From NCBI RefSeq assembly GCF_017353255.1, contig NZ_JAFMYU010000001.1, positions 372,001 to 436,000 of the forward strand: a DNA stretch of 64,000 bases, in the 5' to 3' direction. Every line of letters starts with the position of its first letter. Position 1 is the stretch's first letter. The notes beneath the pieces are model-generated. The model had not been told where the DNA came from, made no database searches, and worked only from the letters and a program-made list of their open reading frames with translations. The stretch is from Fibrella aquatilis. Its GTDB lineage: Bacteria > Bacteroidota > Bacteroidia > Cytophagales > Spirosomataceae. Positions 8,565 to 19,032 of the stretch are shown here, piece after piece. Position numbers and translations under genes: made by a program.

Positions 8565-9814
8565 TGGCTATGCAACCCATCGGCGATTACCTGAAAAAAC
8601 TGCTCTACCAGTACGACTGCCTGGTTGTACCCGGTCTGGGGGCCTTTCTGACCCATGCCGTGTCGGCATCGTATAATGAGCGCGATGGCCTGTTTCTGCC
8701 CCCTCGCCGTCGGCTGGCGTTCAACGAAGCCATGCGCTTGGATGATGGGATCCTGACCAACTACATCATGTTTCATGAGCAGTGCCACCGCGAGGCTGCC
8801 CTGGCCCATATCGACGCTTTTGTGCAGGAGATTAAGCAGGCCGCGCAGCAGATGGGCAGCTTTTCGCTCGATGGCATCGGCCTGTTTTCGCTTAATGCCG
8901 AAAACAGCCTGCAATTCGATCCGGAGCTAAGGCACAACTTCCTCAGCAGCGCCTACGGCATGTCGGCTGTTCAGGTGCAAGGGGCGTCGGTGTTGCTGGC
9001 CCAGCCAGTGCTGGCCGTTACCGAAGAGCCAGTGCGGAATCCTGTTTTTGTGGTGAATCGTGAACAGGATGCCGATGAGGTTTCTGTATTCGAGATGCCC
9101 GTGCGGCAGCTGTCGCCGGGTTGGCGCTGGGCCGCAATGGCTTTCCTGGCCGGGTCGCTGGGCTTCATCAGCTACTTCACGATTATGCACCCTGACACCG
9201 GCTTGCAAAGCAGCCTGAACCCCGCGGCTATGTTCCGCGTGTTTGCGCCCTCGTCATGGCCTGCCTCGTCAACAGCCGAGCGGGAAACAACGACGCCCGT
9301 TGCGTCCCTAGCCACAACACCGGCTACACCCATTGCCACCCCGATTGCGCCAACTCCCGAACCAGTTGTGCCAGAAGCTACGCCTATGGCTTTGGCTCCC
9401 GCACCGGTTGCTGTTAAAAAGGCAGTTTTGAAGCCAGCTAAAACCCCGGCCGTTCCTGCCAGGACCACACCTGCCACCGTTGTTCCGGCTGCCGACGTAC
9501 CAGCCACAGGGACCCCATTGGTTGCAACACCTACTGTAGCCGAGCCGGCCAAAGCGGCCCGATTAATAAAACCCTTCGCCGGTAGCCCCTTTGCTGTGGT
9601 GGTGGGTAGTTTTGCCAACCGGGCCAACGCCCTGCGGTTACGCAAACGCCTGATCGCAGCCGGCTATAGCGATGCTACGCTATTGCCCGTTCGCAAAGGC
9701 GAACTCATCAAAGTAGCTGCCGTGGGTGCCGCCACACTCGACGAGGCTGCCGTCAGCCAAGATTCATTGACGCAGTTTACCGGTACAAAGGCGTTGATCG
9801 TCCGCAATCGGTAG
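8564..9814 (+). CDS. HU-CCDC81 and SPOR domain protein
   Basis: A 416-residue membrane protein typical of Bacteroidota. Residues 1-130 match the paired bacterial HU-CCDC81 domains (IGDYLKKLLYQYDCLVVPGLGAFL, shown here in part). A single transmembrane helix lies at about 188-207 (WAAMAFLAGSLGFISYFTIM), followed by a long Ala/Pro/Thr linker, and a SPOR domain at about 340-416 (FAVVVGSFANRANALRLRKR) that in other bacteria binds denuded peptidoglycan at division sites. The N-terminal part should be cytoplasmic and the SPOR domain periplasmic. Its ATG overlaps the TAA of the barrel gene by one base, showing translational coupling. A terminator follows at 9851. Confidence 0.88.
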   Translation: MAMQPIGDYLKKLLYQYDCLVVPGLGAFLTHAVSASYNERDGLFLPPRRRLAFNEAMRLDDGILTNYIMFHEQCHREAALAHIDAFVQEIKQAAQQMGSFSLDGIGLFSLNAENSLQFDPELRHNFLSSAYGMSAVQVQGASVLLAQPVLAVTEEPVRNPVFVVNREQDADEVSVFEMPVRQLSPGWRWAAMAFLAGSLGFISYFTIMHPDTGLQSSLNPAAMFRVFAPSSWPASSTAERETTTPVASLATTPATPIATPIAPTPEPVVPEATPMALAPAPVAVKKAVLKPAKTPAVPARTTPATVVPAADVPATGTPLVATPTVAEPAKAARLIKPFAGSPFAVVVGSFANRANALRLRKRLIAAGYSDATLLPVRKGELIKVAAVGAATLDEAAVSQDSLTQFTGTKALIVRNR

Positions 9815-9850
9815 CTGTCGGACTGTATCATTCACAAATGAACACGCACA

Positions 9851-9879
9851 AAAGGCAGCCTAAGGGTTGCCTTTTTTTC
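9851..9879 (+). terminator. Rho-independent terminator
   Basis: Hairpin AAAGGCA...TGCCTTT with loop around CTAAG, followed by a run of seven T. It ends the TPR/barrel/SPOR transcript. Confidence 0.85.
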
Positions 9880-9961
9880 TGGTTAAGCGGTTTCGTTATA
9901 ACGAAATAGGGTTTAGCACCGTTATTTTGGCATAGTTACCCGTTTCTTTTCCACCTGTTCC

Positions 9962-10900
9962 ATGCGCATTACCTACGATAACGAAGCTGAAGCCCGCACC
10001 GCCGCCCTTGCTGGGGCCTTCGGTGTAATGGTGCTGTTGCTGATCGTGCTGTTTTTGGTGAGTATTTCGGCCAGCCGCCCGCAGCCACCACCGGTTGAAT
10101 ACATCGAAGTCAACTTCGGTACCTCGAACGTGGGGAGTGGTTCGGTACAGACCTACAATAAGCCCGACCCATCGCCCCGGGCCGAAAATGTCAAGGCGTC
10201 GGAAGATCGGCCCAACCCGAAAGTGACCACCACACCCCGCGTGGAGCGCACCCGGCCTACACCCGCCGAGCGCACACCCGATGTTAAACCGACAAAAACG
10301 ATAACTGAAAAGCCCATTATTGCCTCGAAAGCCGAAAGCCCGGTATCGGTGCCCGAACGTCCCGAAACCAAGCGGCCCGAATCGGCTTCGCCCAAAACCG
10401 TAACGGCCCCGCCCCGCGCAGAGCCGACCAAAAAAGTGGAGACGGTTGACCCTAATGCGCTCTACAAAAAATCGTCGGGCGGGGGTGGATCCAACGGTAC
10501 CAACGGCAAGGCGTCGGGCATTGGTGGCAACAACAACGGCGACGACAAGTCGGGCGTGGGCGATAAAGGGAATCCAGACGGGAATATCAACGCCAAAGAA
10601 TTCTACGGTAAGCCAGGCGGGTCATCGTCGGGGGTGGCCCTGAACGTGTCGGGCTGGGCATTTGGCAATAACCGCCTCGACAAAGACGATTCGGACGAGG
10701 GGGGAAAGATCATCTACCAGATTCGCGTGGACAGCGACGGTAACATTGTGTCGGCCAGGGCTATTCAGCAAACGGTCAGTCCCTCGGTCGAGAGTTTTTA
10801 TCGTCGTCAGGTGTTGCGGTTTAAACTGCGTCCCAAAGGCTCTGTTACGCCTTCTGACATTGCCACCGGCACCCTGACGGTAAACATCAGTGCCAAGTAA
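9962..10900 (+). CDS. TonB-family energy transducer
   Basis: A 312-residue inner-membrane-anchored protein. The N-terminus is cytoplasmic (MRITYDNEAEARTAALAG), followed by one transmembrane helix (about 18-38, VMVLLLIVLFLVSIS), a long periplasmic linker rich in Pro, Lys, Glu and Thr, a Gly/Asn-rich stretch (SSGGGGSNGTNGKASG), and a C-terminal domain (IIYQIRVDSDGNIVSARAIQ...FKLRPKG) that looks like the TonB C-terminal fold. It should couple the proton-motive force to outer-membrane receptors; the B12 receptor in this window is one possible client, by inference. folC starts 6 bp downstream, so they may share a transcript. Confidence 0.8.
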   Translation: MRITYDNEAEARTAALAGAFGVMVLLLIVLFLVSISASRPQPPPVEYIEVNFGTSNVGSGSVQTYNKPDPSPRAENVKASEDRPNPKVTTTPRVERTRPTPAERTPDVKPTKTITEKPIIASKAESPVSVPERPETKRPESASPKTVTAPPRAEPTKKVETVDPNALYKKSSGGGGSNGTNGKASGIGGNNNGDDKSGVGDKGNPDGNINAKEFYGKPGGSSSGVALNVSGWAFGNNRLDKDDSDEGGKIIYQIRVDSDGNIVSARAIQQTVSPSVESFYRRQVLRFKLRPKGSVTPSDIATGTLTVNISAK

Positions 10901-10906
10901 TTTCCA

Positions 10907-12226
10907 ATGACCTATCCTGAAGCGGTCGAGTATCTCTACGACCGGCTCCCTGTTTTTCACCGGGTTGGGGCGGTGGCCTATAAGCCTGGTCTCGATAACA
11001 CCCTGGCCCTGCTCGCCGCGCTGGGCAACCCGCATCAGCAGTTTCGCAGTATCCACGTGGCGGGTACCAACGGCAAAGGCAGCACGTCGCACTTGCTGGC
11101 CAGCATCTACCAGTCGGCGGGTTACCGGGTTGGTCTCTACACGTCGCCGCACCTGAAATCGTTCACCGAACGCATCCGCGTGAATGGGCAACCCATTGAT
11201 GAACAGGCAGTTGCGCAGTTTGTCGGGTCCAACCAGGCGGTGATCGAGCGGCTACAGCCATCTTTTTTTGAAGTGACGGTGGCCATGGCGTTTGCGCAGT
11301 TTGCCCAACAGCGGGTGGACCTGGCCATTGTGGAGGTGGGACTGGGCGGCCGACTGGATTCAACCAACGTGATTACGCCCGAACTGAGTGTCATTACCAA
11401 CATCGGGTTCGATCATACCGATTTGCTGGGTAATACGCTGGGCCTGATTGCGGGCGAGAAAGCAGGCATCATTAAGCCAACGGTGCCGGTGGTGATAGGA
11501 GAGAGGCACACAGAGACGCAGCCCGTTTTTGACTCCGTAGCCACCACCCAACAGGCCGAGATAACCTATGCCGACACCGTATGGCAGTGCACGGATGGCG
11601 GCCTGGCCACTGGCATTCGGACGGTAGAGGCTGCCCGGCTGGATACGCCTGCGCCGAACCGGTTAACGCTCCAGTTGCCACTATTGGGATTATACCAGCT
11701 GAACAACCTGCAAACGGTACTGACGGCTGTGACTACGGTTCAGGCTAGCTGGCCGGTGGCTGATGAGGCCATTGAAGCGGGGTGCCGGCTGGTTTTGCAA
11801 CAGACGGGGTTACGGGGGCGGTTTCAGCCTATTGAGATTCCGTCGTCGGTCTCGGTGTCGCCGCCACTTGTCTTTGCTGACACCGCCCATAACCAACCAG
11901 GTTTGGAAGCACTGTTTGCCACTGTGCAAACCATTCCGCACCGGCAACTGCATGTGGTGATGGGCCTGGTGCGTGAAAAACGCGAAGCCGACATCTGGCC
12001 CCTCTTTCCAGATGGGGCGCGGTATTACTTTTGTGCTGCCCACCTGCCCAGGGCGCTACCCGTGGATGAACTGGCCGAGATGGCAGCGCAACACGGAAAG
12101 CGCGGCGCTACGTTTGCCGACGTCAACGAGGCTCTGCTGGCGGCACTAGCATCGGCCCACCCCGACGACCTGGTGCTGGTAACGGGTAGTACATACATTG
12201 TGGCCGAACTGGCCTATTTAGATTAA
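10907..12226 (+). CDS. folC: Bifunctional folylpolyglutamate/dihydrofolate synthase
   Basis: Cytosolic ATP-dependent ligase that adds glutamate to dihydropteroate and to folates. 439 residues, normal for the family. It shows the P-loop HVAGTNGKGSTSHLL (about 45-59), the SPHLKSFTERIRVNG block that binds folate, the Mur-ligase-like EVGLGGRLDSTNV, NIGFDHTDLLG, and the C-terminal ADTAHNQPG motif. The ATG is 6 bp after the TonB-type gene; trmB starts 6 bp after its stop. No missing residues seen. Confidence 0.95.
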   Translation: MTYPEAVEYLYDRLPVFHRVGAVAYKPGLDNTLALLAALGNPHQQFRSIHVAGTNGKGSTSHLLASIYQSAGYRVGLYTSPHLKSFTERIRVNGQPIDEQAVAQFVGSNQAVIERLQPSFFEVTVAMAFAQFAQQRVDLAIVEVGLGGRLDSTNVITPELSVITNIGFDHTDLLGNTLGLIAGEKAGIIKPTVPVVIGERHTETQPVFDSVATTQQAEITYADTVWQCTDGGLATGIRTVEAARLDTPAPNRLTLQLPLLGLYQLNNLQTVLTAVTTVQASWPVADEAIEAGCRLVLQQTGLRGRFQPIEIPSSVSVSPPLVFADTAHNQPGLEALFATVQTIPHRQLHVVMGLVREKREADIWPLFPDGARYYFCAAHLPRALPVDELAEMAAQHGKRGATFADVNEALLAALASAHPDDLVLVTGSTYIVAELAYLD

Positions 12227-12232
12227 ACAAGC

Positions 12233-12910
12233 ATGAGTGGTCGATTGAAATTGCAGCGGTTTGAGCAAAACCGGCTGGCCTATAATGTCATTGAGCGGGG
12301 AAAACCAGCCTATACCACCATTAGGGGGGGCTGGAATACAAATCAATTTCCTACCGATCAGCCCATTGTGCTGGAATTAGGCTGTGGTAAAGGGGAATAT
12401 ACGGTGGGTTTAGCGCGGGCTTTTCCCGAAAAAAACTTTATCGGTGTTGATGTGAAAGGCGACCGCATTGCGCGTGGCTCCCAGCAGGCCATGACCGACA
12501 ACCTGACCAACGCGGCTTTCCTGCGCACCGACATTCAGTACCTGGCTGAGTTTTTCGCGCCGGGCGAAGTGAGCGAAATCTGGATTACCTTCCCCGATCC
12601 ACAACCCCGTGACAAGCAGGAAAAACACAGACTCACCTACGCCAGATTCCTGGCCCTATATGGTTCGTTGCTAAAACCGGGGGGGCTGCTCCACCTGAAG
12701 ACCGACAACCCACCGTTTTTTGCCTACAGCCTGGAATCGCTGCCCGCCAACGGCTTCACCCTGCTCGACTGGACGACTGATCTTTATAATTCGCCCCTGA
12801 ACGAGCGGCATCTGGGCATACAGACGAAGTACGAAGCCATGTTCTTTGCCAAAGGGTTCTCCATTAATTACCTCGTCAGCCAATGGGCTGGTGCGTCAAC
12901 GGGTAGTTAG
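12233..12910 (+). CDS. trmB: tRNA (guanine-N7-)-methyltransferase
   Basis: SAM-dependent enzyme that makes m7G46 in the tRNA variable loop. 225 residues. Motif I is LELGCGKGEYTVGLA (about 43-57), followed by FIGVDVKGDRIARG, and the family signature ITFPDPQPRDKQEKHRLT (about 117-134), with the acidic and aromatic residues of the catalytic loop. It follows folC by 6 bp. Its 3' end overlaps the convergent sugar isomerase-like gene by 15 bp. Confidence 0.95.
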   Translation: MSGRLKLQRFEQNRLAYNVIERGKPAYTTIRGGWNTNQFPTDQPIVLELGCGKGEYTVGLARAFPEKNFIGVDVKGDRIARGSQQAMTDNLTNAAFLRTDIQYLAEFFAPGEVSEIWITFPDPQPRDKQEKHRLTYARFLALYGSLLKPGGLLHLKTDNPPFFAYSLESLPANGFTLLDWTTDLYNSPLNERHLGIQTKYEAMFFAKGFSINYLVSQWAGASTGS

Positions 12911-13828
12911 CCCAACCGAGGTCACGGCAGCGGGGTAGAAGGGGATAACGGCTTCTGGCTCAGCAATTTCCGGATGCCAGCGCTTTTCCCACTCAAAACT
13001 ATAATACCCGTTGTAGCCACCAGCCTGCAAGGCAGCAATGGCCTCCCGCAGCGGTGCTTCTCCCTGCCCAACCGGTACGTACCGGGGTTTGCCAGCCTGG
13101 AGCATGGCGTCTTTCACGTGCACATGCCGGATGTAGGGGGCCAGTGCCCGATACACATCACCCACCGGTTCATGGGCATCGACCCACATATTGACGATGT
13201 CCCAGATAAGCCCAACGTGTGGGTGCTTCGCCTGTTGCATGAGGGGGAGCAGGAGGTCGGTGCGGGTTAGCTCACCGTGTGATTCGAGCAGCACGCTTAC
13301 CCCGCTGCTACGGGCGTATGTCCCCAGTTCCAGCAAACCCTGACTGATGAGCGCCAGGGTTTGCTCCCGGTTCTGGTCGGGGGAAAGCTGATCGGGGAAG
13401 ACGCGGACAAACGGGCAGTCGAGCTGGTGGGCCAGGTCGATGTAGCGCTGGGCCTCGTCGAGGTGCTGAGTCCGTTTGGCCCTGTCAGCGTGGTGGAGTT
13501 GCGCCGAAGAACCCAGGTTGCAGATATGGACGCCTGACTGGGCAAACTGTCTCTTTATGTCCGCTGCCCGCCCTGCCGAGGCAAATTCCGGGCTTTTGGT
13601 CAGGTCCAATTCGCCCCTTAGCCCCCGGAGTTCTACACCCTGATACCCACCCCGAACGGCTGTAGCTATGATGGTGGCGAGATCCCAGTTTGGGCATCCG
13701 AGGGTAGAAAAGGCCAGTTTCGGCTTGGTCCCTGGCAAGGTTGCTCCCTGTAGTTGAGGAAAGCAACCAGCTGCCAACCCGGTGAGGACTACTTTAAGGG
13801 CAGAGCGCCGTGCTAGTATAGGTGTCAT
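12896..13828 (-). CDS. Sugar phosphate isomerase/epimerase-type TIM-barrel protein
   Basis: Xylose-isomerase-like TIM barrel (AP-endonuclease-2 superfamily), 310 residues from the ATG at 13828. It has an N-terminal export signal (ARRSALKVVLTGLAAGC) containing an RR pair, so Tat export or a lipoprotein at C22 is possible. Metal-site blocks follow: GVELRGLRGEL, SVLLESHGELTR, IWDIVNMWVDAHEP, IRHVHVKDA and YYSFEWEKRWHPEI. Relatives act on inositols or keto-sugars; substrate not predictable. Upstream in-frame codons to 13945 would place the signal internally, so they are left out. Its end overlaps trmB by 15 bp. Confidence 0.8.
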   Translation of the reverse strand: MTPILARRSALKVVLTGLAAGCFPQLQGATLPGTKPKLAFSTLGCPNWDLATIIATAVRGGYQGVELRGLRGELDLTKSPEFASAGRAADIKRQFAQSGVHICNLGSSAQLHHADRAKRTQHLDEAQRYIDLAHQLDCPFVRVFPDQLSPDQNREQTLALISQGLLELGTYARSSGVSVLLESHGELTRTDLLLPLMQQAKHPHVGLIWDIVNMWVDAHEPVGDVYRALAPYIRHVHVKDAMLQAGKPRYVPVGQGEAPLREAIAALQAGGYNGYYSFEWEKRWHPEIAEPEAVIPFYPAAVTSVGLTTR

Positions 13829-13970
13829 TGCGAGTGAGGTGGTATCAATATCGTTGTTTTTCGGCTTTCGTAAAAACTTCGGTTGATGGAACAGGGTCAA
13901 CTGGCCTGCTTGACTCCTGTTGATCGCTATGAATTCACCGACCAATTATTAAGTTGTAGTTTGATTATAT

Positions 13971-13978
13971 TAATTTTG
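13971..13978 (+). promoter_or_regulatory. Possible -7 box of the AraC gene
   Basis: TAATTTTG matches the Bacteroidota TAnnTTTG box but ends 4 bp before the ATG at 13983, so transcription from it would give a leaderless mRNA or start at the ATG at 13989. Weak. Confidence 0.35.
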
Positions 13979-13982
13979 TTGT

Positions 13983-14864
13983 ATGAGCATGATACCAGCA
14001 TCCTCCAATCTGACTTACACGGATGCCGATTTGACACCCAAAGGGTTTAACGTCTACGAGATGTCGGGGGCCGTGCCTAATCTGCTTGTTAGTGGTCGCC
14101 GGGACTATTACAAGATCGTTCTTAGAACGGGTGATATGACGATCTTCTCAGGCGATCAAACGATTGAGGTCAAGGACACCTACTTATTTTTTGCTAATCC
14201 CCACGTGCCTCATTCGGTGGTTGATCGTTCCAACGGAGAAAAGCGTTATGCCTGCCTGTTCACTGAGGCCTTCATTGCGGGCCGGGAACGAACGGAACTC
14301 CTGCACAGTTCGCCCCTGTTTCGCGTTGATGCTTCCCCCGTTATTCCCCTTACCGATGAGCAGGCGGTGTTTATGACTGGGCTTTTCCGGCAGATGTTGT
14401 TGGTTCACCAAGGTGACTATGCCCGTGGAGATGACCTGCTGAAAACCTGCTTAGAACTTCTCCTGCACGAAGCCCTCCGGCTTCAGCCCATCCAGCCGGG
14501 GCTTCCAGCAACCAATGGGGCTGCCCGGATCACCCGGCTGTTTCTGGAATTGCTGGAAGGACAATTTCCCATCGAAACCAGTGCCAGGCCTCTCCAGGCC
14601 AGAACGGCCAATGACTTTGCTCAACGGCTCTCCGTACACGTCAACTACCTCAACCGAGCGGTCAAAGAAGTGACTGGCAAACCGACTTCCGTCCACATTG
14701 CCGAACGAGTTGCCGTCGAAGCTAAAGCACTGTTGCAGCATACCGACTGGTCCGTCGCCGACATCGCCTACAGCCTGGGGTTTGACTACCCTACCTACTT
14801 CAATAATTTCTTTAAACGGCTGACGGGGCGTATTCCTAAAACCTTTCGGAAAGCTAAGGTTTGA
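13983..14864 (+). CDS. AraC-family transcriptional regulator
   Basis: DNA-binding regulator of 293 residues. The N-terminal half is a cupin-like sensor (YYKIVLRTGDMTIFSGDQTIEV, then FFANPHVPHSV). The C-terminal half (about 200-293) carries two helix-turn-helices: ANDFAQRLSVHVNYLNRAVK and WSVADIAYSLGFDYPTYFNN, followed by FFKRLTGRIPKTFRK, which is the AraC signature. The gene next door on the same strand is an SDR oxidoreductase, a pairing that suggests control of that gene, by inference. The ligand is unknown. Confidence 0.9.
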   Translation: MSMIPASSNLTYTDADLTPKGFNVYEMSGAVPNLLVSGRRDYYKIVLRTGDMTIFSGDQTIEVKDTYLFFANPHVPHSVVDRSNGEKRYACLFTEAFIAGRERTELLHSSPLFRVDASPVIPLTDEQAVFMTGLFRQMLLVHQGDYARGDDLLKTCLELLLHEALRLQPIQPGLPATNGAARITRLFLELLEGQFPIETSARPLQARTANDFAQRLSVHVNYLNRAVKEVTGKPTSVHIAERVAVEAKALLQHTDWSVADIAYSLGFDYPTYFNNFFKRLTGRIPKTFRKAKV

Positions 14865-14996
14865 TAGTCATACTTTTTGGTTCGATTCTCTTTATTAATG
14901 GCCTACGGGTAAGCGCGAACTTTGTCCCGACAAAAAACCAGATGAGGCCCCTCACGCAGACGAGCCTGAACGCTGGAACATTGAACGACAAGAGTT

Positions 14997-15734
14997 ATGA
15001 AAAAAGCCTTAATTACCGGAGCTAACAAAAGCATTGGCTTCGAAACTGCCCGTCAATTGTTGCAACAAGGCTACCACGTTTATCTAGGCAGCCGTAACGA
15101 AGAAAACGGCCAGGAGGCCGTCGAGAAGCTCAACGCCGAAGGGCTGACCGAAGTAGAAGCGGTGCAACTCGATGTCAGCGATCCCGAATCGGTCAAAGCT
15201 GCCCGCGCCCAGATTGGTCAGAAAACCGATGTGCTGGACGCCTTGTTCAATAACGCTGGCATCAACGGGGGCATCCCACAAACCGCCACGGGCGCGAGTA
15301 TTGACACTTTCAAAACGGTCTACGATACCAATGTATTTGGTGTCGTATCGGTTACGCAGGCGTTTCTGGATCTGTTGCAAAAGTCGGACGCACCCCGCAT
15401 TGTGAATGTATCGTCGGGCATGGGATCGCTCACGTTGCACACCGATCCCAACTGGAAATATTATCATAACAAGGGGGCTATTTACCACACCTCGAAAGCA
15501 GCTCTCAACATGTACACCATCATTCTGGCGTATGAGTTGCGCGATACACCGGTCAAAGTCAACGCCGTTGATCCCGGTTTTACGGCGACCGATTTCAACC
15601 ACCATCGGGGCACAGGCACCGTAGCCGAGGCGGCGGCCCGGTTGATTAAATACGCCACGATTGGTGCCGACGGCCCAACGGGGAAGTTTTTCAGCGAAGA
15701 AAACAACTCCGAAACCGGCGAAATTCCCTGGTAA
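14997..15734 (+). CDS. Short-chain dehydrogenase/reductase
   Basis: NAD(P)-dependent oxidoreductase of the classical SDR family, 245 residues. The cofactor motif is TGANKSIGFE (about 7-16), a variant of TGxxxGIG with Ser in place of the second Gly. It also has NNAGINGG (about 87-94), a catalytic Ser in VNVSSGMGSL, and YHTSK (Tyr and Lys). AVDPGFTATDFNHHRGT is the usual C-terminal block. Relatives resemble carbonyl reductases. It lies 132 bp after the AraC gene and is followed by a terminator shared with gap. Confidence 0.9.
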   Translation: MKKALITGANKSIGFETARQLLQQGYHVYLGSRNEENGQEAVEKLNAEGLTEVEAVQLDVSDPESVKAARAQIGQKTDVLDALFNNAGINGGIPQTATGASIDTFKTVYDTNVFGVVSVTQAFLDLLQKSDAPRIVNVSSGMGSLTLHTDPNWKYYHNKGAIYHTSKAALNMYTIILAYELRDTPVKVNAVDPGFTATDFNHHRGTGTVAEAAARLIKYATIGADGPTGKFFSEENNSETGEIPW

Positions 15735-15782
15735 TAACCGGTAGCAATGCGCAATACGTTAGGATTGTGCGCTTTCTAAAGT

Positions 15783-15816
15783 AAAAAAGGAGACCTGGCC
15801 ACCGGGTCTCCTTTTT
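15783..15816. terminator. Bidirectional terminator
   Basis: Hairpin AAAAAGGAGACC...GGTCTCCTTTTT between the convergent SDR and gap genes, with A- and T-runs on both sides. Confidence 0.9.
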
Positions 15817-15846
15817 CTTACCGCCATTGATTGGGGGCACTTCAGC

Positions 15847-17206
<1,360 letters not shown>

Positions 17207-18079
17207 TAAAACTAAGCAGACACCATTTGATGAAATAGCGTATAATACTCTTAAAGAATAGAGGAGAGGGTATTCTATGATAGAGTTAACAACAACATTT
17301 TTACCCAGGTCCAACAAAACGATACAACTAGTTTCAGTTCTCTGTAATACTCAATACTGACGTAACAAACCTTCAATTTCATATAAAACTATCATTCCAG
17401 GTAACGCAACGCGTTCATAAAATACCACAGTTACATTTCCTCAGTTAATCTTCGTTCGTTCGCTTAGAACCAAATTTTTAGGCCACAAAACAACTGATCC
17501 ATTCATCAATGACAAGTTGTTCGTTCACTCGTTGGCTATCACTATAGCTATGGACAACTCTTTCGACTCTGACAAATAGATCGGCAAACCCAACAGCACA
17601 CACTTCACCAACGGCATAAAATTTGCAGTTGGATTATGAGATACATATCATCCCTAAATGGTATGGTGAATCCACTGACATTTCTGCATTGAAAACCCCA
17701 ACTAAGTCGAGTGGACTTTACGTTACTTCAATTCGGCCCCTTCGGTAACTCCATTTCATACGCGTCCACCTATACCACCTAATACAGTTCATAACCAGCA
17801 GACATGACTAGTATCAAAGACTGTTAGCTCTCTAACTGCTCTACAATCATCGTTTATACTATCATCAATGCCTACCTCAGCAGTCTAAAATAAAGCGCTT
17901 ACAACTTATCTTTGACGATGGTATCATCCATTTTGGAAACAGGCAAATAGATTTATCTTGTAATTGTTAGGCTACGCATACCATAACAAAATAAAATTTG
18001 CCTAGTAGCAGATATCATAAAAATTAAACGTTGTAAATCAGCTAGTTAGCTAGCCTTAACTAAAGTTCAGCTTTATATT
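17207..18079. other. Gene-free AT-rich stretch
   Basis: About 870 bp between the TAGCAAA cluster and dapD with no reading frame above 60 codons on either strand and a clearly lower GC content than its surroundings. I see no tRNA, terminator, transposase remnant or tandem repeat. It may hold the dapD leader, a decayed gene, or small RNAs that cannot be judged by eye. Confidence 0.6.
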
Positions 18080-18898
18080 ATGTCCCAACAAATCACAGCT
18101 ATCGAAGCAGCATGGCAAGACCGTAGCCTACTGGCCAATCCTGATTACAAACATATCATCGACACCGTTATACGCGACTTGAATCAGGGCGTACTACGCG
18201 TTGCCGACCCCATAGCAGGAGGGGAGTGGCAGGTGAACGAGTGGATCAAGAAAGCCATTCTGCTCTACTTCGTTAGCCAGCCCATGCAAACCCAAGAGGT
18301 AGGTATTTTTCAGTACCATGACAAGATTCCGTTAAAGACTGACTTTGCCGCAGCAGGTGTTCGCGTAGTACCACCAGCCACTGTTCGCTACGGTGCCTAC
18401 ATTGCTGCCGGTGCAATTCTCATGCCTTCCTACGTAAACATGGGCGCCTACGTAGGCGAGCGCACTATGGTCGATACCTGGGCCACGGTGGGCAGCTGCG
18501 CGCAGATTGGCAGCGACGTACACCTGAGCGGCGGTGTTGGTATCGGCGGCGTACTGGAACCACCACAAGCTGCCCCTGTCATCGTGGGCAATGGTGCGTT
18601 CATCGGCTCACGTTGCATTGTGGTGGAAGGTGCCCGAATTGGGGAACGCGCAGTACTCGGCGCTGGCGTGACAATCACGGGTTCATCGAAAGTGATCGAC
18701 GTAACAGGCGATGCGCCGGTGGAGTATAAAGGCCTGGTACCAGCCAATTCGGTAGTCATCCCTGGCAGCTATACTAAGTCGTTCCCAGCAGGCGATTACC
18801 AGGTACCCTGCGCGCTGATCATCGGCCAGCGCAAAGCCTCTACCGATCTGAAAACATCGCTCAATGAGGCACTGCGTGAAAACAACGTAGCCGTCTGA
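18080..18898 (+). CDS. dapD: Tetrahydrodipicolinate N-succinyltransferase
   Basis: Lysine/diaminopimelate pathway enzyme: it succinylates tetrahydrodipicolinate with succinyl-CoA. 272 residues, the normal length. The centre is a left-handed beta helix of hexapeptide repeats (YGAYIAAGAILMPSYVNMGAY, then GERTMVDTWATVGSCAQIGSDVHL in part), with the conserved GGVGIGGVLEPPQA and GAFIGSRCIVVEGARIGERA. The last part (ADLKTSLNEALRE-like) is helical. dapA lies 9 kb away, so the pathway genes are scattered. Confidence 0.95.
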   Translation: MSQQITAIEAAWQDRSLLANPDYKHIIDTVIRDLNQGVLRVADPIAGGEWQVNEWIKKAILLYFVSQPMQTQEVGIFQYHDKIPLKTDFAAAGVRVVPPATVRYGAYIAAGAILMPSYVNMGAYVGERTMVDTWATVGSCAQIGSDVHLSGGVGIGGVLEPPQAAPVIVGNGAFIGSRCIVVEGARIGERAVLGAGVTITGSSKVIDVTGDAPVEYKGLVPANSVVIPGSYTKSFPAGDYQVPCALIIGQRKASTDLKTSLNEALRENNVAV

Positions 18899-18950
18899 TC
18901 CGTGACTGCAATCGTCTCTGTCAGTTGACTCTGACGCATAAATGTCTGAG

Positions 18951-18962
18951 TTACAAATGTAA
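18951..18962. promoter_or_regulatory. ACAAATGT operator-like site
   Basis: TTACAAATGTAA at 18951-18962 is an imperfect palindrome with the same ACAAATGT core as the sites at 18999 (inside the hairpin), 19037 and 19064 (as ACATTTGT). Possibly bound by the XRE regulator at 19096. Confidence 0.4.
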
Positions 18963-18989
18963 TTTTTTACTCCGACAGCTATTGATAAG

Positions 18990-19020
18990 CCCTGATTGAC
19001 AAATGTCAATCAGGGATTTC
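18990..19020. terminator. Perfect 12-bp hairpin, likely dapD terminator
   Basis: CCCTGATTGACA, two A, then TGTCAATCAGGG (18990-19015), followed by a T-rich tail. It also holds an ACAAATGT core at its centre, so it may double as an operator. Confidence 0.65.
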
Positions 19021-19032
19021 TTTTACACAATG

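Noticed and set aside
12896-12910. Frameshift or misassembly at the trmB/isomerase overlap
   Set aside because: Both genes have normal C-termini; a 15-bp convergent overlap is plausible.
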